Assembly: GCA_022393335.1 (NCBI GenBank)
Contig: JAJEKB010021268.1
Span: 1-64,000, forward strand
Source of the DNA: Macrotrachela quadricornifera
Lineage: Eukaryota > Rotifera > Eurotatoria > Philodinida > Philodinidae
DNA length: 64,000 bases
Direction: 5' to 3'
Shown here piece after piece: positions 1 to 11,712 of this stretch. Every line of letters begins with the position of its first letter. The first letter of the stretch is position 1. The position numbers and the translations under genes were made by a program. Below the pieces are notes generated by a model. That model had not been told where the DNA came from, made no database searches, and saw only the letters and a program-made list of their open reading frames with translations.

Positions 1-274
1 ATGTTTTCTACATTAATTCAACCCAGAGAGATACTGCTCTTGTTGAAGAAAGACAACGGAAAGACCTTTTATGTACGTACGTTATGTACGTACATTGTCT
101 TACCGCTGTTGGCTTTTGTGCCTCCAACAATCAGGGTCTCTCTGGTCGCACGCGCACGTGAATATAAATATATATCAATTGATTTATTTCTTTTCAATTA
201 AAATTACACAGCAATCAAAATATAATAATCAATAGCTAAAAATGAATAAAATTTATCAGTTCATTCCATTAATT
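1..274. other. left edge, no gene seen
   Basis: No coding exon with plausible composition or splice signals is visible here. The open frame from base 1 has no recognisable motif. The stretch is the downstream flank of the minus-strand NHL gene. Confidence 0.5.
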
Positions 275-1188
275 TCATGATATTTCAATATTAAATCGTT
301 GTACTCGCTTGTTACCATAATCAACAACATAGAGATTACCTTGTCGATCAAATGACAATCCTATGGGACTACTGAGAAGATTTGTTTGTGCTCCTTCACC
401 AATTCCACCAATAATAACATTTCCTTGTTGTGCTCCTTTAGGCCACCGTACAATTCGATGATTCCAACTATCAGCTACATAAACAGTACCCAATTGATCA
501 ACTACAATTCCTTGAGGATATCTCAATTGTGTCAAACTATTTCCTTCTCCTTTTCCACCAGCAACAACAATACCTTCTTTTGCACCCTCTATCCATTTCA
601 TCACACGGTGATTATTCCAATCAGACACAAATACTGAATGTTCTCGATCAACGAATATGTAGCGGGGCGTAATGAGCTGATCAAGATGATTTCCTCGTCC
701 ATTTCCACCTGCTACTACTATTCCTTGGGATTCACCCATTCGATATCTTCTTACTTCATGTTTGCTAACATCAGAGACATAGAGAAACCCATTGTCATCC
801 ATTGTCAAACCCCAACAACAGATATTTGAAATAATTATTTCTCCACTTGTTCCATTTTGACGAGGCCATCTAACTACTCTTCTATTCCCTCGATCACAAA
901 TAATAAGACTATCTCTCTCTTTGTCCACAATGACATCTGTTGGTTCATTCAATTGATGAGTACCATTTCCTTGTCTATGTCCACCTGCCACTATTTGTCC
1001 ATTTATTTCACCCGATTTCCATGCTACGATACGGTGATTATAACAATCAGCAACATAAATTGTTTGTTCATCATCCACATATAACCCGAGAGGGTTAGAG
1101 AGTGTTGGATTTTGTCCTCCTACTGTTATACCATTCTTGTTCCATGTGGCATTTGGAGGAATATCTATTAAACTGCTACGAAGTGGTA
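275..1188 (-). CDS. NHL-repeat protein, 5' end missing
   Basis: The last exon of an NHL-repeat protein reads from 1188 down to the TGA at 275-277. At least five NHL beta-propeller blades can be seen, each with a YVAD/YVSD-type strand, then an N-H-R-[IV] turn (for example YVADCYNHRIVAW, FVSDWNNHRVMKW, YVADSWNHRIVRW) and an IVAGG-GxGN loop between blades. The exon starts after a clear pyrimidine-rich acceptor (TTTCTTTTAG at 1189-1198), so the frame is open upstream of any ATG. I could not find the first exon or exons on the minus strand up to about 1700. NHL propellers bind protein or RNA; in bdelloid rotifers they form large families, often near or fused to ART domains. No catalytic domain is visible. 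The substrate is unknown. The gene could be intact with a distant 5' exon, or 5'-truncated. Confidence 0.8.
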
Positions 1189-1924
1189 CTAAAAGAAAGA
1201 GAAAACATGATCATCATCAAAAGAAATCTTTCATTTTCTTTTGAATTGTGAGAAAAGAAAAACTTCTATAATATTGTTTTTCACTCTGTTTGATGTGATA
1301 GAGAAGAATAGAGAAAATTCTCAGTTGTTGTAAAGAAAAGTTCTATTACAATATATTTTACTGATGTCTATATCAATAATTTCTCAAATATAAAGAAAAT
1401 GTACATTGGAGAGAAACTTTTTCTTGCTAGAAGTAGTTTAAAATCCTCGAAAGACATACATGGAACATCGTCCAATATCATGTATTAAAACAGTGATAGA
1501 AAAAATACAGAGATTTCTTGTTTTGTAGTGGTCTTTTTTTTCTTTTCATATCCGTTGTTTTGTTGAAATCTATTTCTTTAAGTTTTATTTCATATAATTT
1601 TGAACAGTATTCTATCGAACGAGTACGCAAGCCCACTCTAAAAATACTGTCTCGCTTACTTTCATTCTCATTATTAATAATATTCATTTTGCCTGTTTCA
1701 TGTAAGAGCCCTAAGGAAAATCTTTGATGTTTCTGCGCAAGATTTCTGAAAGAAATGATCAGAATCCTGTCAGAATCTCAAAATTGGAAAAATGAAGGCT
1801 TTTTGTTCTCATCTTTTAGAATGTGATTGGAATTCCTCAAAGATTTTGTCCAGTATTATGACAGGATTTTTGTAGAATTGAACTAGGTTTTTTTCAGAAT
1901 GGCATTAGGTTCTTAGCAGTAGTT
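1189..1924. other. upstream flank of the NHL gene, nothing supported
   Basis: AT-rich sequence. The missing 5' exon of the NHL gene could be here, but no exon with a start codon, matching phase and donor could be supported. Scattered AGAATTCTG-like words begin near 1760 and recur to about 6170. Confidence 0.4.
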
Positions 1925-2091
1925 GCAGAATGCCTACAAAGCAGAATTCCGAATTTTGTACACTTATGCATTGTTTTTATTTAATTTTGTTTCTCTCATA
2001 CTTACATAACATTCTATAAAATTCTATTTGATAAAATTCTACTATTATCTTGATTCTGGTTAGAATTTGTTGACAAGTATCAAAAGAGAGG

Positions 2092-3788
2092 ATACGTAAC
2101 AGAGACCGGACAAGTACAAGCACACCAAGTACAAGTATAATTACTTTGTACTTTATTCAGTAAATTTTTACTTAAGTATTTTGTACTTAGTATTAGTGAA
2201 AAGTACAACTGTACTTTAGTACCAGTACTTCAAGTACGCATGCTGAGTACATTTATTCTTGAGCATAATTCGTTGTTAACACAGTCTTAAATAACACTCA
2301 GGTTCAAAACATGCCCTACTTTGCACCTCATCAACATCTTTATATAAATTATCACTAAGAATTATCTTTTTTATTCCTTATAAAATCATTATGTATAGAA
2401 ATGTGTTATTAGAAGGTCAAAAGCGTTTATTAACGTCGAATAAAATTTTAAAAAGCTAATTCTTTTCGATATTAATCATATAGAACTAGTGTATTATTTA
2501 TTTTAATTCATTTCATTTTAGAATACAATGTTTGTTTTAATTTAAAATTCTGTTAACCCTTTACGGTTGGATGTTGTCATTTGGCAACATTTTGCTAATG
2601 TCATCTTAGGATTTATCTGAAAGTGATGATGTATAGTTCTTTAAGCGATTTGATAATTAATTATGTGAATTTTAGGACAAACCTATGTCTTTTCAAGAAA
2701 GGAGAAAGCTTTTATTGACACGAAGAATGAATTCTTTCGCCACGACCCATAATAGCTCTCTAGTAGAAATGATCTGTTTTTCATTTGTTCGAGCATTCGA
2801 TGCGAGAACTAACTAGTGGTTAATTGTTCTCTCCAGATCCGTTATCTATTATACCTATAAGATGAATCATCCAGTTTACTCGAAGAAGAGTACCAGAATG
2901 TTCCCTTTTGGCAACATCCGGCCGTAAGGATACAAAAAGTTGAAAAAAGACAATTATCTTTCATCGATGAAAGAGCAATAATCTGCTGTTAGTTTTAGTC
3001 CAGACTGTGAAACAAAAACATGTTTTGTTCATCTATCCACCTCTCATAGCTCTAACGTGAGATATATTCCCATAATACTCAAAAACTTTCCGGAATAGTG
3101 CAAATTCCGCGTATTTTCTCCAGCGAAGCCTAGAATATAGTAGGGTTTTAACATGATTAGTAATATTTTGTAATAGTCTGAATATGAATACTATAATGTG
3201 CTGTAAATCTCGTTAGAATCTCGCTGAGTTTGTGAGCTTCTTTAAGGAAAATAGGTGAAATTTGCATTATTTCGAAAAGTTTTTGAGTATTATGGGAATA
3301 TATTTCACGTTAGAGCTATAAGAGGTGGATAGATGAACAAAACATGTTTTTGTTTCACAGTCTGGGCTAAAACTAACAGCAGATTATTGCTCTTTCATCG
3401 ATGAAAAATAATTGTCTTTTTCCAACTTTTTGTACTCTTACGATCGGTTGTTAGCAAAACGCAACATGTTGACATTTGGCTCAATATCAATTCTTTAAAA
3501 TTCAAGATGGAATTATGTAACTTCCACACCTTAGAGTCAAAGAATATACAGAAGAAGAACTTTTCGCTTGCTATCTTCTGGTAGCCGGCCGTAAAGGATT
3601 AAAGTACGTTTTGTACTGATAGTACTGTACTTTAGTGAATTAATACTTAGTACCAGTACACAGTAACAATTTCTAAGTACAAGTATATTTACTTGTACTG
3701 AAAAATTTTTACTTGTACTTGAGATTTCCAAGTACAAAGTACAGAAAGTACCAAGTATTTTACTAAGTATCCTGTCTCTGATACGTAA
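2092..3788. mobile_element. non-autonomous hAT-like element with 8-bp TSD
   Basis: The element runs 2100-3780 and is flanked by identical 8-bp copies of ATACGTAA (2092-2099 and 3781-3788). Its ends begin CAGAGACCGGACAAGTAC and, on the other strand, CAGAGACAGGATACTT, so the first seven bases match. An 8-bp duplication with ends beginning CAGAG is typical of the hAT superfamily. Subterminal DNA is packed with GTACTT/AAGTAC words in both orientations, possible transposase binding sites. No transposase frame is present, so it is a MITE-like derivative. About 1 kb of its length is a second nested element (2557-3598). Confidence 0.85.
2553..3602. mobile_element. TTAA-flanked element nested in the hAT-like element
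   Basis: The 1042-bp insert at 2557-3598 is flanked by TTAA on both sides (2553-2556 and 3599-3602). Its ends are CCCTTTACGG and, on the other strand, TCCTTTACGGC. TTAA duplication with C-rich ends fits the piggyBac superfamily. Inside is a large imperfect palindrome with arms at about 2927-3125 and 3245-3445. No transposase frame exists. It lies inside the hAT-like element, so it inserted later. Confidence 0.75.
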
Positions 3789-3936
3789 TCTGATATACAT
3801 GAATTGAGTTGTATATAGTATGTCTATGGAATAGAATTCTGAACAAAATTCTGCTGTAGTTTCAGAATTATTTACAGAATTCTGTACTGTTTATTGTCGC
3901 ATGCATGAAATCAAATGATATCATATACCCTGGGCT

Positions 3937-4032
3937 CCGATTCGACCTATATTTCCTATAAAACCTATATTTTTGGAAAATCCTATAATTTGTCCTATAT
4001 TTCGACTACTTTTCCTATTTTACCTATATTAT
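3937..4032 (+). repeat. degenerate CCTATATTT repeats
   Basis: About seven loosely spaced copies of a CCTATA-type 9-mer with variable spacers are seen. They are short, degenerate and non-coding. Confidence 0.5.
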
Positions 4033-4645
4033 ATGGGGAAAAGTATGAAATGTTCAGAGGTGGCCCGAAGAGCTCGAAGCAGAGAAGGTCAATCCGAAAT
4101 TCAGAGCAAGAGTCACAAATATTTTTGTTGTCGCTTACTTTTAAAAATAATTAAACTTTTGAAACTTACTTAAATTACACTGATCATATTTTATGCAATA
4201 ATATATGAAGGATTAGAGTATAAAATCTATTTTTTTCAAATTCGGAGAAAACAGTCACTTATAGTTCTCAGAATTTGGAGAAGATTGCCTGGTGATTCCA
4301 CTAATTCGGAGAAATTGGATACTGTCAAAATTTTCAAATTCGAAGAAAGTTCCAACCACAATTTTCCGAAGTAGAAGGGGAATGATCCACCTGTCCTTTC
4401 CCCGATCGCGCTGTTCCTGGAAATGTTCGAAAATCTTTGAATTTTATCATGCATAGTCAAATATCTTGAATCATCGATTATATTACGACGAGGTCTATCT
4501 TTATTATACAAGATTTTTCTTTCTGGTAGAAAGCGAATTGACTGAAGAATTCGTAAGTGCTATATATACGAAATAAAAAAATGTTTATAGAATGATTATA
4601 CTCTTTAAAGCTTTTTCTTGCAGTTTTTGTTTATCATGAATAATA

Positions 4646-5454
4646 CAGTGCTCGTCGAAAATCTCTCATCTGCTTGAAGTTTATCGATCTTCTAAGCTTT
4701 TGGCTTGGAATTTTGGTTGCATGCAAGTAGTGAGAAACGCTGATCATAGACACCAATCCGATCTCAATCTATTGTAATATGACAGAGTTATACATCAAAC
4801 ACTATCTTTATTCTGCATTACTTATGTATCAGCTATACAACCACTCGGGACGTCAGGGAACTTATAACTCGAAAGATTGAGTCTATAGGTTTTTCCGATA
4901 AAAATTTCACGAGAAAAGTCTTTCAAATTACTGAGATATCACTTTTCATAAGCATTGTCTACCAAACTTCGATTATAATGATTTTCAGTTCGTTATAGCG
5001 AAAATTATCTTTAGAATGACCGATTTATTTGAAAATATATTTTTGTATACTCATTAGCACACGAATATCTCTGGGAAGTTTCAGGGTCAAAGCATGTACT
5101 AAATTCACAATACCACGATGTAATGGCCACACCACTGCATAAGTCACCAATCGTCAATAGCTTAATACATTCACGTATTATTTCTACCCATTATTGTATA
5201 CATTAGCAGCGATATTCATCAGTGAGAAAGTTAATTATAATCGTTCAGCAAAAGAAAAATCTCATTTTTCTTCATAGGAGCAATTGAAGGTAAAGATAGT
5301 CTTTGGTATATAACTCCGTCATATTACATTGGATTGAGATCGATTGGTGTCTATGATCAGCGTTTCTCACTGCTTACATGCAACCAAAATTCCGAGCCAA
5401 AAGCTTGAAATATCAATAAACTTTAGGATAATGAGGGACTTCTGGTTAGTAGTG
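4646..5454. mobile_element. foldback/MITE-like inverted-repeat element
   Basis: Long inverted arms at about 4677-4810 and 5285-5430 share blocks such as AAGCTTTTGGC and GAGAAACGCTGATCATAGAC. Weaker similarity continues to CAGTG at 4646 and CACTA at the other end, which resembles hAT termini, but no matching 8-bp target duplication was found. There is no coding capacity. Confidence 0.6.
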
Positions 5455-6174
5455 TATGCCGGAGCAAAGTCCAGCCGTTGAAGCTAACTTTATTAAAAGA
5501 AGATTTCCAGTTGCAAAGTTTTACATAGCCAGACTTTTGAGAAGAAAGTATGAATACCTATATTTTTCCTATTTTCTATAAAGAATCCTTTCTTTTTGAA
5601 AAATTCGTAATCGGAGGCCAGCATATACCATATGTGTGTATTAGGATTCTGAACAAAATTCTGCTGCAGCTTTCTTTTTTCAGTTGTTAACATATGTTTA
5701 ATGGAATTTGTATCCTGTGGAGTGTTTAAAGGAACTAGCAGTATTAAACCGAATATGGTAAGGCATTGCGATGGATCATGGCATGTAATTAGTCATAAAC
5801 TGAAGGTTCAGAGAGATCTCGTAGATTTGATGGTTGGAGAATAAATAAGGAGCAATATGGTGCACTTAATAGATGTATTTGTTTTTTTTAATTGCTTTAT
5901 TTCTTATTTTGACCTACCGATCTCGATTGGTTTTTGAACCCTAAGCAGAATTTTGCATTTGAAAGAAAGGTAAGTCAGAAAAAAGTTTGTTTTCTGCTGA
6001 TGGAAATAGAATTCTGTCAAAATTCTGCTTTAGTTTTTGAATTCTAAGCAGAATTGTGTGTTTGAAAGAAGCGCTTGGAAGGAAGGAAGCTTGTTTACAG
6101 TCAATTCATTGCTTAATATAGACAAGTCTATAAAATTCTGAATTCTGCTTGATAGGCATTCTGCAGCCTCTCAA

Positions 6175-6357
6175 CAATACATAAAAGAGCTTTCGAGACC
6201 ACAAGTTTATGTATTTTATTATTATTTAAATTAAAAAACAAGTCCTATTGAATCATTTTTATTTTATATCTATTTAAATGCAGTATTCATATAGGTACAT
6301 TTACACTTCGCACACTGATGATGAGACTTGTCGTCTCGAAAGCTCTATTATGTATTG
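6175..6357. mobile_element. short MITE with about 30-bp inverted ends
   Basis: A 183-bp unit has ends beginning CAATACATAAAAGAGCTTTC and, inverted, CAATACATAATAGAGCTTTC. No open frame and no clear target duplication are visible. Superfamily not assigned. Confidence 0.6.
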
Positions 6358-6364
6358 TTTGGAT

Positions 6365-7062
6365 TCCTGAACATTTTCGATTCAGTTCGTATAAATAATA
6401 GTTCGTATTTTGCAAAATTTATGTATATTATTATTCAAAAGTGATTTTTTTTGCATTTCTAGAATAAAAAAGCATCCATCAGAAGTACCTTCTGAATTAA
6501 AAATTATTTCTTCGTCCACATTAATATTACATAGTTTGAAGACCTTTTGATTCCGAACATTTTAATATAAAAATATTGTCAATTATCGTTTATTTTGATA
6601 GAGATATGTTTAAAATACTTTTGGTGCTAGAAAAACAGTACTTTTTCTATACGATTTTTTTGTAAAACTGCGTTAACAAATGGTTTCCTCTTGTTTTTTT
6701 CGACAAATCGAGGTCCAAACTACAATCCAAGACCATACTTAGAATCTTCACGAAAAGGCGCATTGAACCGCACTAAAATTATATTCCCGAGGGTGAAATT
6801 TATTGCTACTTACGTCATACCAAAATTAGTGTCGCTCTGATCTTAATTTCGTACAGAACGTTGAAGAAAAACTTCTGTTTTATGAACAGATAGAATGTTT
6901 TTTGCTCTGTCTTTTTATTCTATTTGATGACTATTCAAATGATCTTATGACAATAAAATTTGGATAAGAATTATTTTTGATGCAAACTCGTTGGTATCAT
7001 CAGGTCATAATAAGTGGAACATTTTTGCATCTCATTTTATTATTACTTAATAGGTTCTATTA
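6365..7062. other. AT-rich stretch without recognised feature
   Basis: No gene, RNA gene or repeat structure could be supported in this stretch. Confidence 0.5.
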
Positions 7063-7562
7063 AAAAGCACAATATATCACATGATGCAGTGTGAAAAGCT
7101 CTGCAATTTACAAAGGACTGCTTATTTTATAGTTGCACTTTTTATTTTAAAACCGGACAAAATTCTGACCGACCAAATTTCAACTTCGCGAGAACAATGT
7201 TGCTTTTTAGTAAAAGATGAATTCGTTTTTTCTTATCTTATGTTTTTATTACCTGATCTACTTTATTAGAAAAAACAAAATGCACCATAAGATGCAGCGT
7301 GAAAAGCTCCACAATTTACAAAGAACAGTTTATATTATATATGCAACTATTGTTCTTAAGTAAAAGCAAAATTATGAGAGAGAAATTTTCTAGGATACAA
7401 AAATTGTACACGAACGAATACTTCCTTTTTTTCGTATTTCATCCTTTTATCATTGAATACGTTTTCTTATCAAAAAGTGGAACATGACAAAAGATACAGC
7501 ACGAAAAAGTCTACAATTTGAAAATAATAGTTTTATTTTAATTGCACCCTTTTTATTCTGAA
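7063..7562 (+). repeat. three direct copies of an about 205-bp repeat
   Basis: A unit containing AAGATGCAGCGTGAAAAGCT followed by ACAATTTACAAAG and a TAGTTGCAC motif starts near 7063, 7270 and 7474, with about 205 bases between starts. A fourth, inverted copy lies at about 9320-9472, on the far side of a large palindrome. They look like subterminal repeats of a larger element split by the palindrome. Copies have diverged noticeably, so the array is old. Confidence 0.65.
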
Positions 7563-8254
7563 AATAAAACCAAAATTCTCTAAATCACGTACGTAGCGTC
7601 GAGATTTGATTGCTCAGAAAATTTGTTTATTTTCAAAGAAAAAGTATAAATCAACGTAAGCTTTATACTGTAGATTGTAGAATTTTTTACGTTGTACCTT
7701 CTGGTATATTCTATTGTTTTTTTTACAAAATGTTTTAAAGAATTAAAATATGAAATTCAAAGGTAAGAATACTTCAATGCAAACTGAAGCTTCGAGAAGG
7801 GCCGAGCGAAAAATTTTTGTAATGCCCTATGTATGGAATCTATTAATCCTACAGAACATCTCAAGTTTTAGAAAAATTCATGTTTTTCTTCTAAAATTTC
7901 TGTATACCTACATAGAATGGTAAAAAAGTTCTTACAACAGGAATTTATAAAGTTTCACCTTCATTGTTTTTATTCTTCATGTTGATCTACACTAGAAACT
8001 ATAACTATTACGTGTTAAAACTACTAATACGTATTTTTCAATGTATCTATTATGACAATATTTTAATAAAGTATTTTCGACATCTCTCTTTTCAAATGGA
8101 CAAGCAATGTATATATTTCTACATAAAAGATTGTTTATTATCAAGTACCATTAAATTCATGAAAAACTAATTGTAGTCTAAGGTCAAGATCATACTTCAT
8201 ATGGTACAGTTGTCTACTAAATTCATTGATTCAGGTGTATAGAATACACGATTG

Positions 8255-9306
8255 ATATATCCCCCTAGAAAAAAATAGTTTCATTATGTATTCCGTATTT
8301 ATTGTCACTATAAAAACACATTTATTTACAACCAATTACATATTCTGAAAGTCCGTGGAGTTTTCTATCACTCTGTATACTTACTTATTTTTTTACATTC
8401 ATTTATTGAAAAATAATTTCAATACAATGAAGGCACTCTAATGTTTACATTCCCAAAGACTTTATTTTCTCAGTCATCAAAATTAGTTTTTTTATATTTT
8501 TTATCACTGAAATAATTATTTTAGAAAAGCATCTATATATTCTGATAGATCTTAAAATTTTCTATCATCCTGCATATATACTTATTTCCTTATGTTCATT
8601 TATTGTAAAGAAAATTTGAGTCGAATGAAAAAATTCTCAATCGACAAGTGCCAAAAATCTACACTTTTTTTGTTACTTTTGTAGTATTATATTTGAAATT
8701 TTTTTTCCTGTGGGAAAAATTTTTTAAAAAGTAGATATAGATTTTCCTAGAGCTTGAAATTCTCTACCATTCTATGTATTTTTGTCTCGCTTTGCATTTA
8801 TATACTGCGCTGCATGAATGCGAAGCAAGACTAAAATATACAGAATGATAGAGAATTTCATGCGCTATCAAACGGTGTACTTTCTTTTACATAATTTATT
8901 TCTTCCGATTAATAAATAAAAGAAAATAGTGAAAACTTGTAGATTTTTGGTACTTGTGGATTGAGGGTGTTTTCATTCGACTCTAATTTTCTTTACAATA
9001 AATGAACATAAGGAAATAAGTAAATATACAGAATGATAGAGAATTTTAAGATCTATCAGAATATATAGATGCTTTTCTAAAATAAACAGTGAGAAAATAA
9101 AGTCTTTGGGAATGTAAACATTAGAATGTCTTCATTGTATTCAAATTATTTTTCAATAAATGAATGTAAAAAAATAAGTAAATATACAGTGATAGAAAAC
9201 TCCACGGGCTTTGAGAATATGTAATCGGTTTTAAATAAATGTCTTTTTATAGTGACAATAAATAAGGAATACATAGTGAAACTTTTTTTTTTCTAGGGGG
9301 ATATAT
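8255..9306. mobile_element. 1.04-kb near-perfect palindromic (foldback) element
   Basis: Two arms of roughly 500 bases (8261 to about 8780, and about 8785 to 9300) are reverse complements with few mismatches. Outer ends read CCCCCTAGAAAAAAA and TTTTTTTCTAGGGGG, flanked on both sides by ATATAT, which could be a 6-bp target duplication or a short palindrome. The centre is near 8783. No ORF of note. It would extrude as a long hairpin. Superfamily is unclear. Confidence 0.75.
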
Positions 9307-9319
9307 AGAAAACAAAGGA

Positions 9320-9472
9320 TTTTTGTAAGTTAATATCATTCGCACAGTTGAAATTTGGTCGCTTAAAGTTTTGATCATTTTGAAAGAAAAAAGTGCAACT
9401 ATAAGAAAGGCGATCTTGTGTCAATTGTAAAGCCTTTCACGCTGCATCTTATGGCATATTTTGTTTTTTAAC
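9320..9472 (-). repeat. inverted fourth copy of the 205-bp repeat
   Basis: The reverse complement of this segment matches the repeat units at 7063 and 7270, including GCATAAGATGCAGCGTGAAA-like and GACCAAATTTCAACT-like blocks. Its position opposite the three direct copies suggests one composite element from about 7063 to 9472. Confidence 0.6.
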
Positions 9473-10468
9473 ACGATGTAATAATTGATGAAAAACTGAA
9501 ATGCAAAATATGACCGTTTACAATATCTCATCCATTATTTTTTCAGAATCAAAAATGCACGTGACAAACTTTCTTTATTCACCTGCTTACGTCATGAACT
9601 AAACCGTTTGTTTTTACATAATAGGTATACTTTGATATGCTTTTTTTACAATGATTATTTATTTTTTGATATTGCTTAAGTAATTGCAAAAATATATCAA
9701 TAGGAAAATTACCACGAACTTCTTCTACATACATTATATTTTATAAGAGATAAGTTTGGTTCATTTTCCTACGATAAAAACTTCACTTCGATTTTTTCTT
9801 GAAAAACTGGACTTTTGTAATAAGATAGGGATCTTTCACTGTTGATATCACATATAGTGATATTCGCAACGTCTTTAGTCTTCTGATTGTTCTTCATAAA
9901 CAATTTTCGCATTGATACGATTGTTAAATTTAATTAAAAGAATCGAATGTTAATCTTACCTGATGCTTTTATTTGCTTATTTGATAATTGTAAACTAAAA
10001 TAAATAATTTAAATTAATTTAATCTAATTTAAAATTCAAACAAATCTTGATGTGTATTTTACAATTCATTTTTACTTAAACATAAGTAAACAAAGCTTTA
10101 AATAAATAGGAAAGATATGATGAACTAAATTATTTTCTTTTTTTCTACATATCTTGAACTAATTAAAACTTCTGTTCTATTCAAAAAAATGATAATTTTT
10201 AGACTAAAATTGTATTTTGTACAAATAAAATTTATAAAAGAAATTCTTCATATTCTACATAAAATTCTATGTTCACAAAAGATTTCATATCAACGAAAAA
10301 AATTTCAAGTAAAATGAAAGTTATTCAGGATGTTTTAATCTATTATCTTTGTTTCTTAAAACAAATTGGTGTCGATCACAATGTTATTGTTAATCACAAT
10401 TTTTCTCACCATATTAAACACAAAATGTAGTTTTCAAAACAAGTTAAATCCATGCTTTCATATATCTC
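9473..10468. other. AT-rich stretch without recognised feature
   Basis: No coding exon or repeat boundary was found in this stretch. Confidence 0.5.
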
Positions 10469-11094
10469 TTACGAGGAAACCGTCCCAAGTGTCCCCGCCT
10501 GATTTCGGTTGTTTACGTGCCAGTCGATAGAAGACATCGAGCTAGTAAAAAGCCTAAATGGATTTGCGCTGAGTCTTCTTTCTCCAAAAGTTATGACGGT
10601 TTTACTAGATTTTCCACCTATGGTGACGGGATGGCAAAAAAATCAAACAAACGAATTTCGAACTGAAATTTTACCCATATATAAGTCTAATGATCCCTAG
10701 AATATCCTGAAAGTTTCAGCCAAAAGCAACGCTCCTTACTCGAGATATTGAATTTCCATCAAATAGTCGTTCGTCATAGGTATATCACAAAAATCGAGTT
10801 TACTCGAAAACTCGATATCTCGAGTAAAAAATATTTTTTTTGGCTTAAACTTTCAGGATATTCTAAGGGTTATTAGACCTATAGATGGGTAAAACTTCAG
10901 TTCGAAATTCGTTTGTCTAATTTTTCTGACATTCCGCCATCATAGGTGGAAAATCTAGTAAAACCGTCATAACTTTTGAAGAAAGAGGACTCAGCGCAAA
11001 TCCATTTAGGCTCTTTACCAGCTCGATGTCCTCTAACAACTGGCACGTAAACGACCAAAATCGGGCGGGGACACTTGGGACGGTTTCCTCGTTA
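10469..11094. mobile_element. 620-bp foldback element with TTA target duplication (copy A)
   Basis: The element at 10472-11091 begins CGAGGAAACCGTCCCAAGTG and ends with its reverse complement; TTA lies directly on both sides (10469-10471 and 11092-11094). The arms are long and nearly complementary over the whole length, folding around a centre near 10780. Internal motifs CCTGAAAGTTTCAGC and CTCGAGATAT recur in the element at 45258. The TTA duplication fits the PIF/Harbinger superfamily, but no transposase is present. Confidence 0.8.
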
Positions 11095-11712
11095 GCTATA
11101 ACTGTAATATGAGATACAATCGTTAGTAAACAAATTCTTGAAATGCAATATGTCGGAATTTTGCGAACAGATCATTTAAGATATGGATCGTCCACCATTA
11201 GCTCAGCTGATTGAGAATACTTCTCACCAAATCGTTGTAAATCTTTGTGAAGTAATATCGGTTTTCTGAAATTTTAATTTAGCACGACTTTTTCAAAAAT
11301 AATTTACTATTGAGAGAGTAAAGACCAGGATTGTAATAATAAGGATAAAATTATTCTATCAAAAAGATATTTTTAGAGAGATATATTTTCCAATAAATGT
11401 AGGTTATAAATAATATAAAATTCTATGAAAATATACAAGATATTAATGCGAAAGATAAGCTTAGAAATAAAATATTATCTATTCGATATGGATCGATCTA
11501 AATGATTATAGTTGAAAAAAACTATAGTTTATTTTTAACCTTAGACTAGTCACGAAATCTTTATCTTCATCCTTAACATAGTTTTTCACGTGCTCAATTT
11601 TTTGAATTATATTTATGCAAAATAATGAATTTTACTTTAGTATAGATAATCATGATCTGAACTATTTTTTAAACTTTCTTTGAATACGTCTAAGAATAAT
11701 AATATTACCCGC
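11095..11712. other. AT-rich flank, nothing supported
   Basis: No exon or repeat was recognised. This is the downstream flank of the minus-strand ART gene. Confidence 0.5.

Larger units (their letters stand above)
1925..6164. repeat. 36-bp inverted repeat pair enclosing 4.2 kb
   Basis: The words at 1925-1960 and 6129-6164 are reverse complements with about 4 mismatches in 36 bases. Related AATTCTG-type words also occur near 3836, 5646, 5940 and 6010. The pair may mark the ends of an old composite element into which the hAT-like and foldback elements jumped, or may be two members of one dispersed family. No target duplication was identified. Confidence 0.4.

Noticed and set aside
1478..1727. 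Overlapping 69-codon frames on both strands upstream of the NHL exon
   Set aside because: No splice signal joins either to the NHL exon in phase and neither has a recognisable motif.
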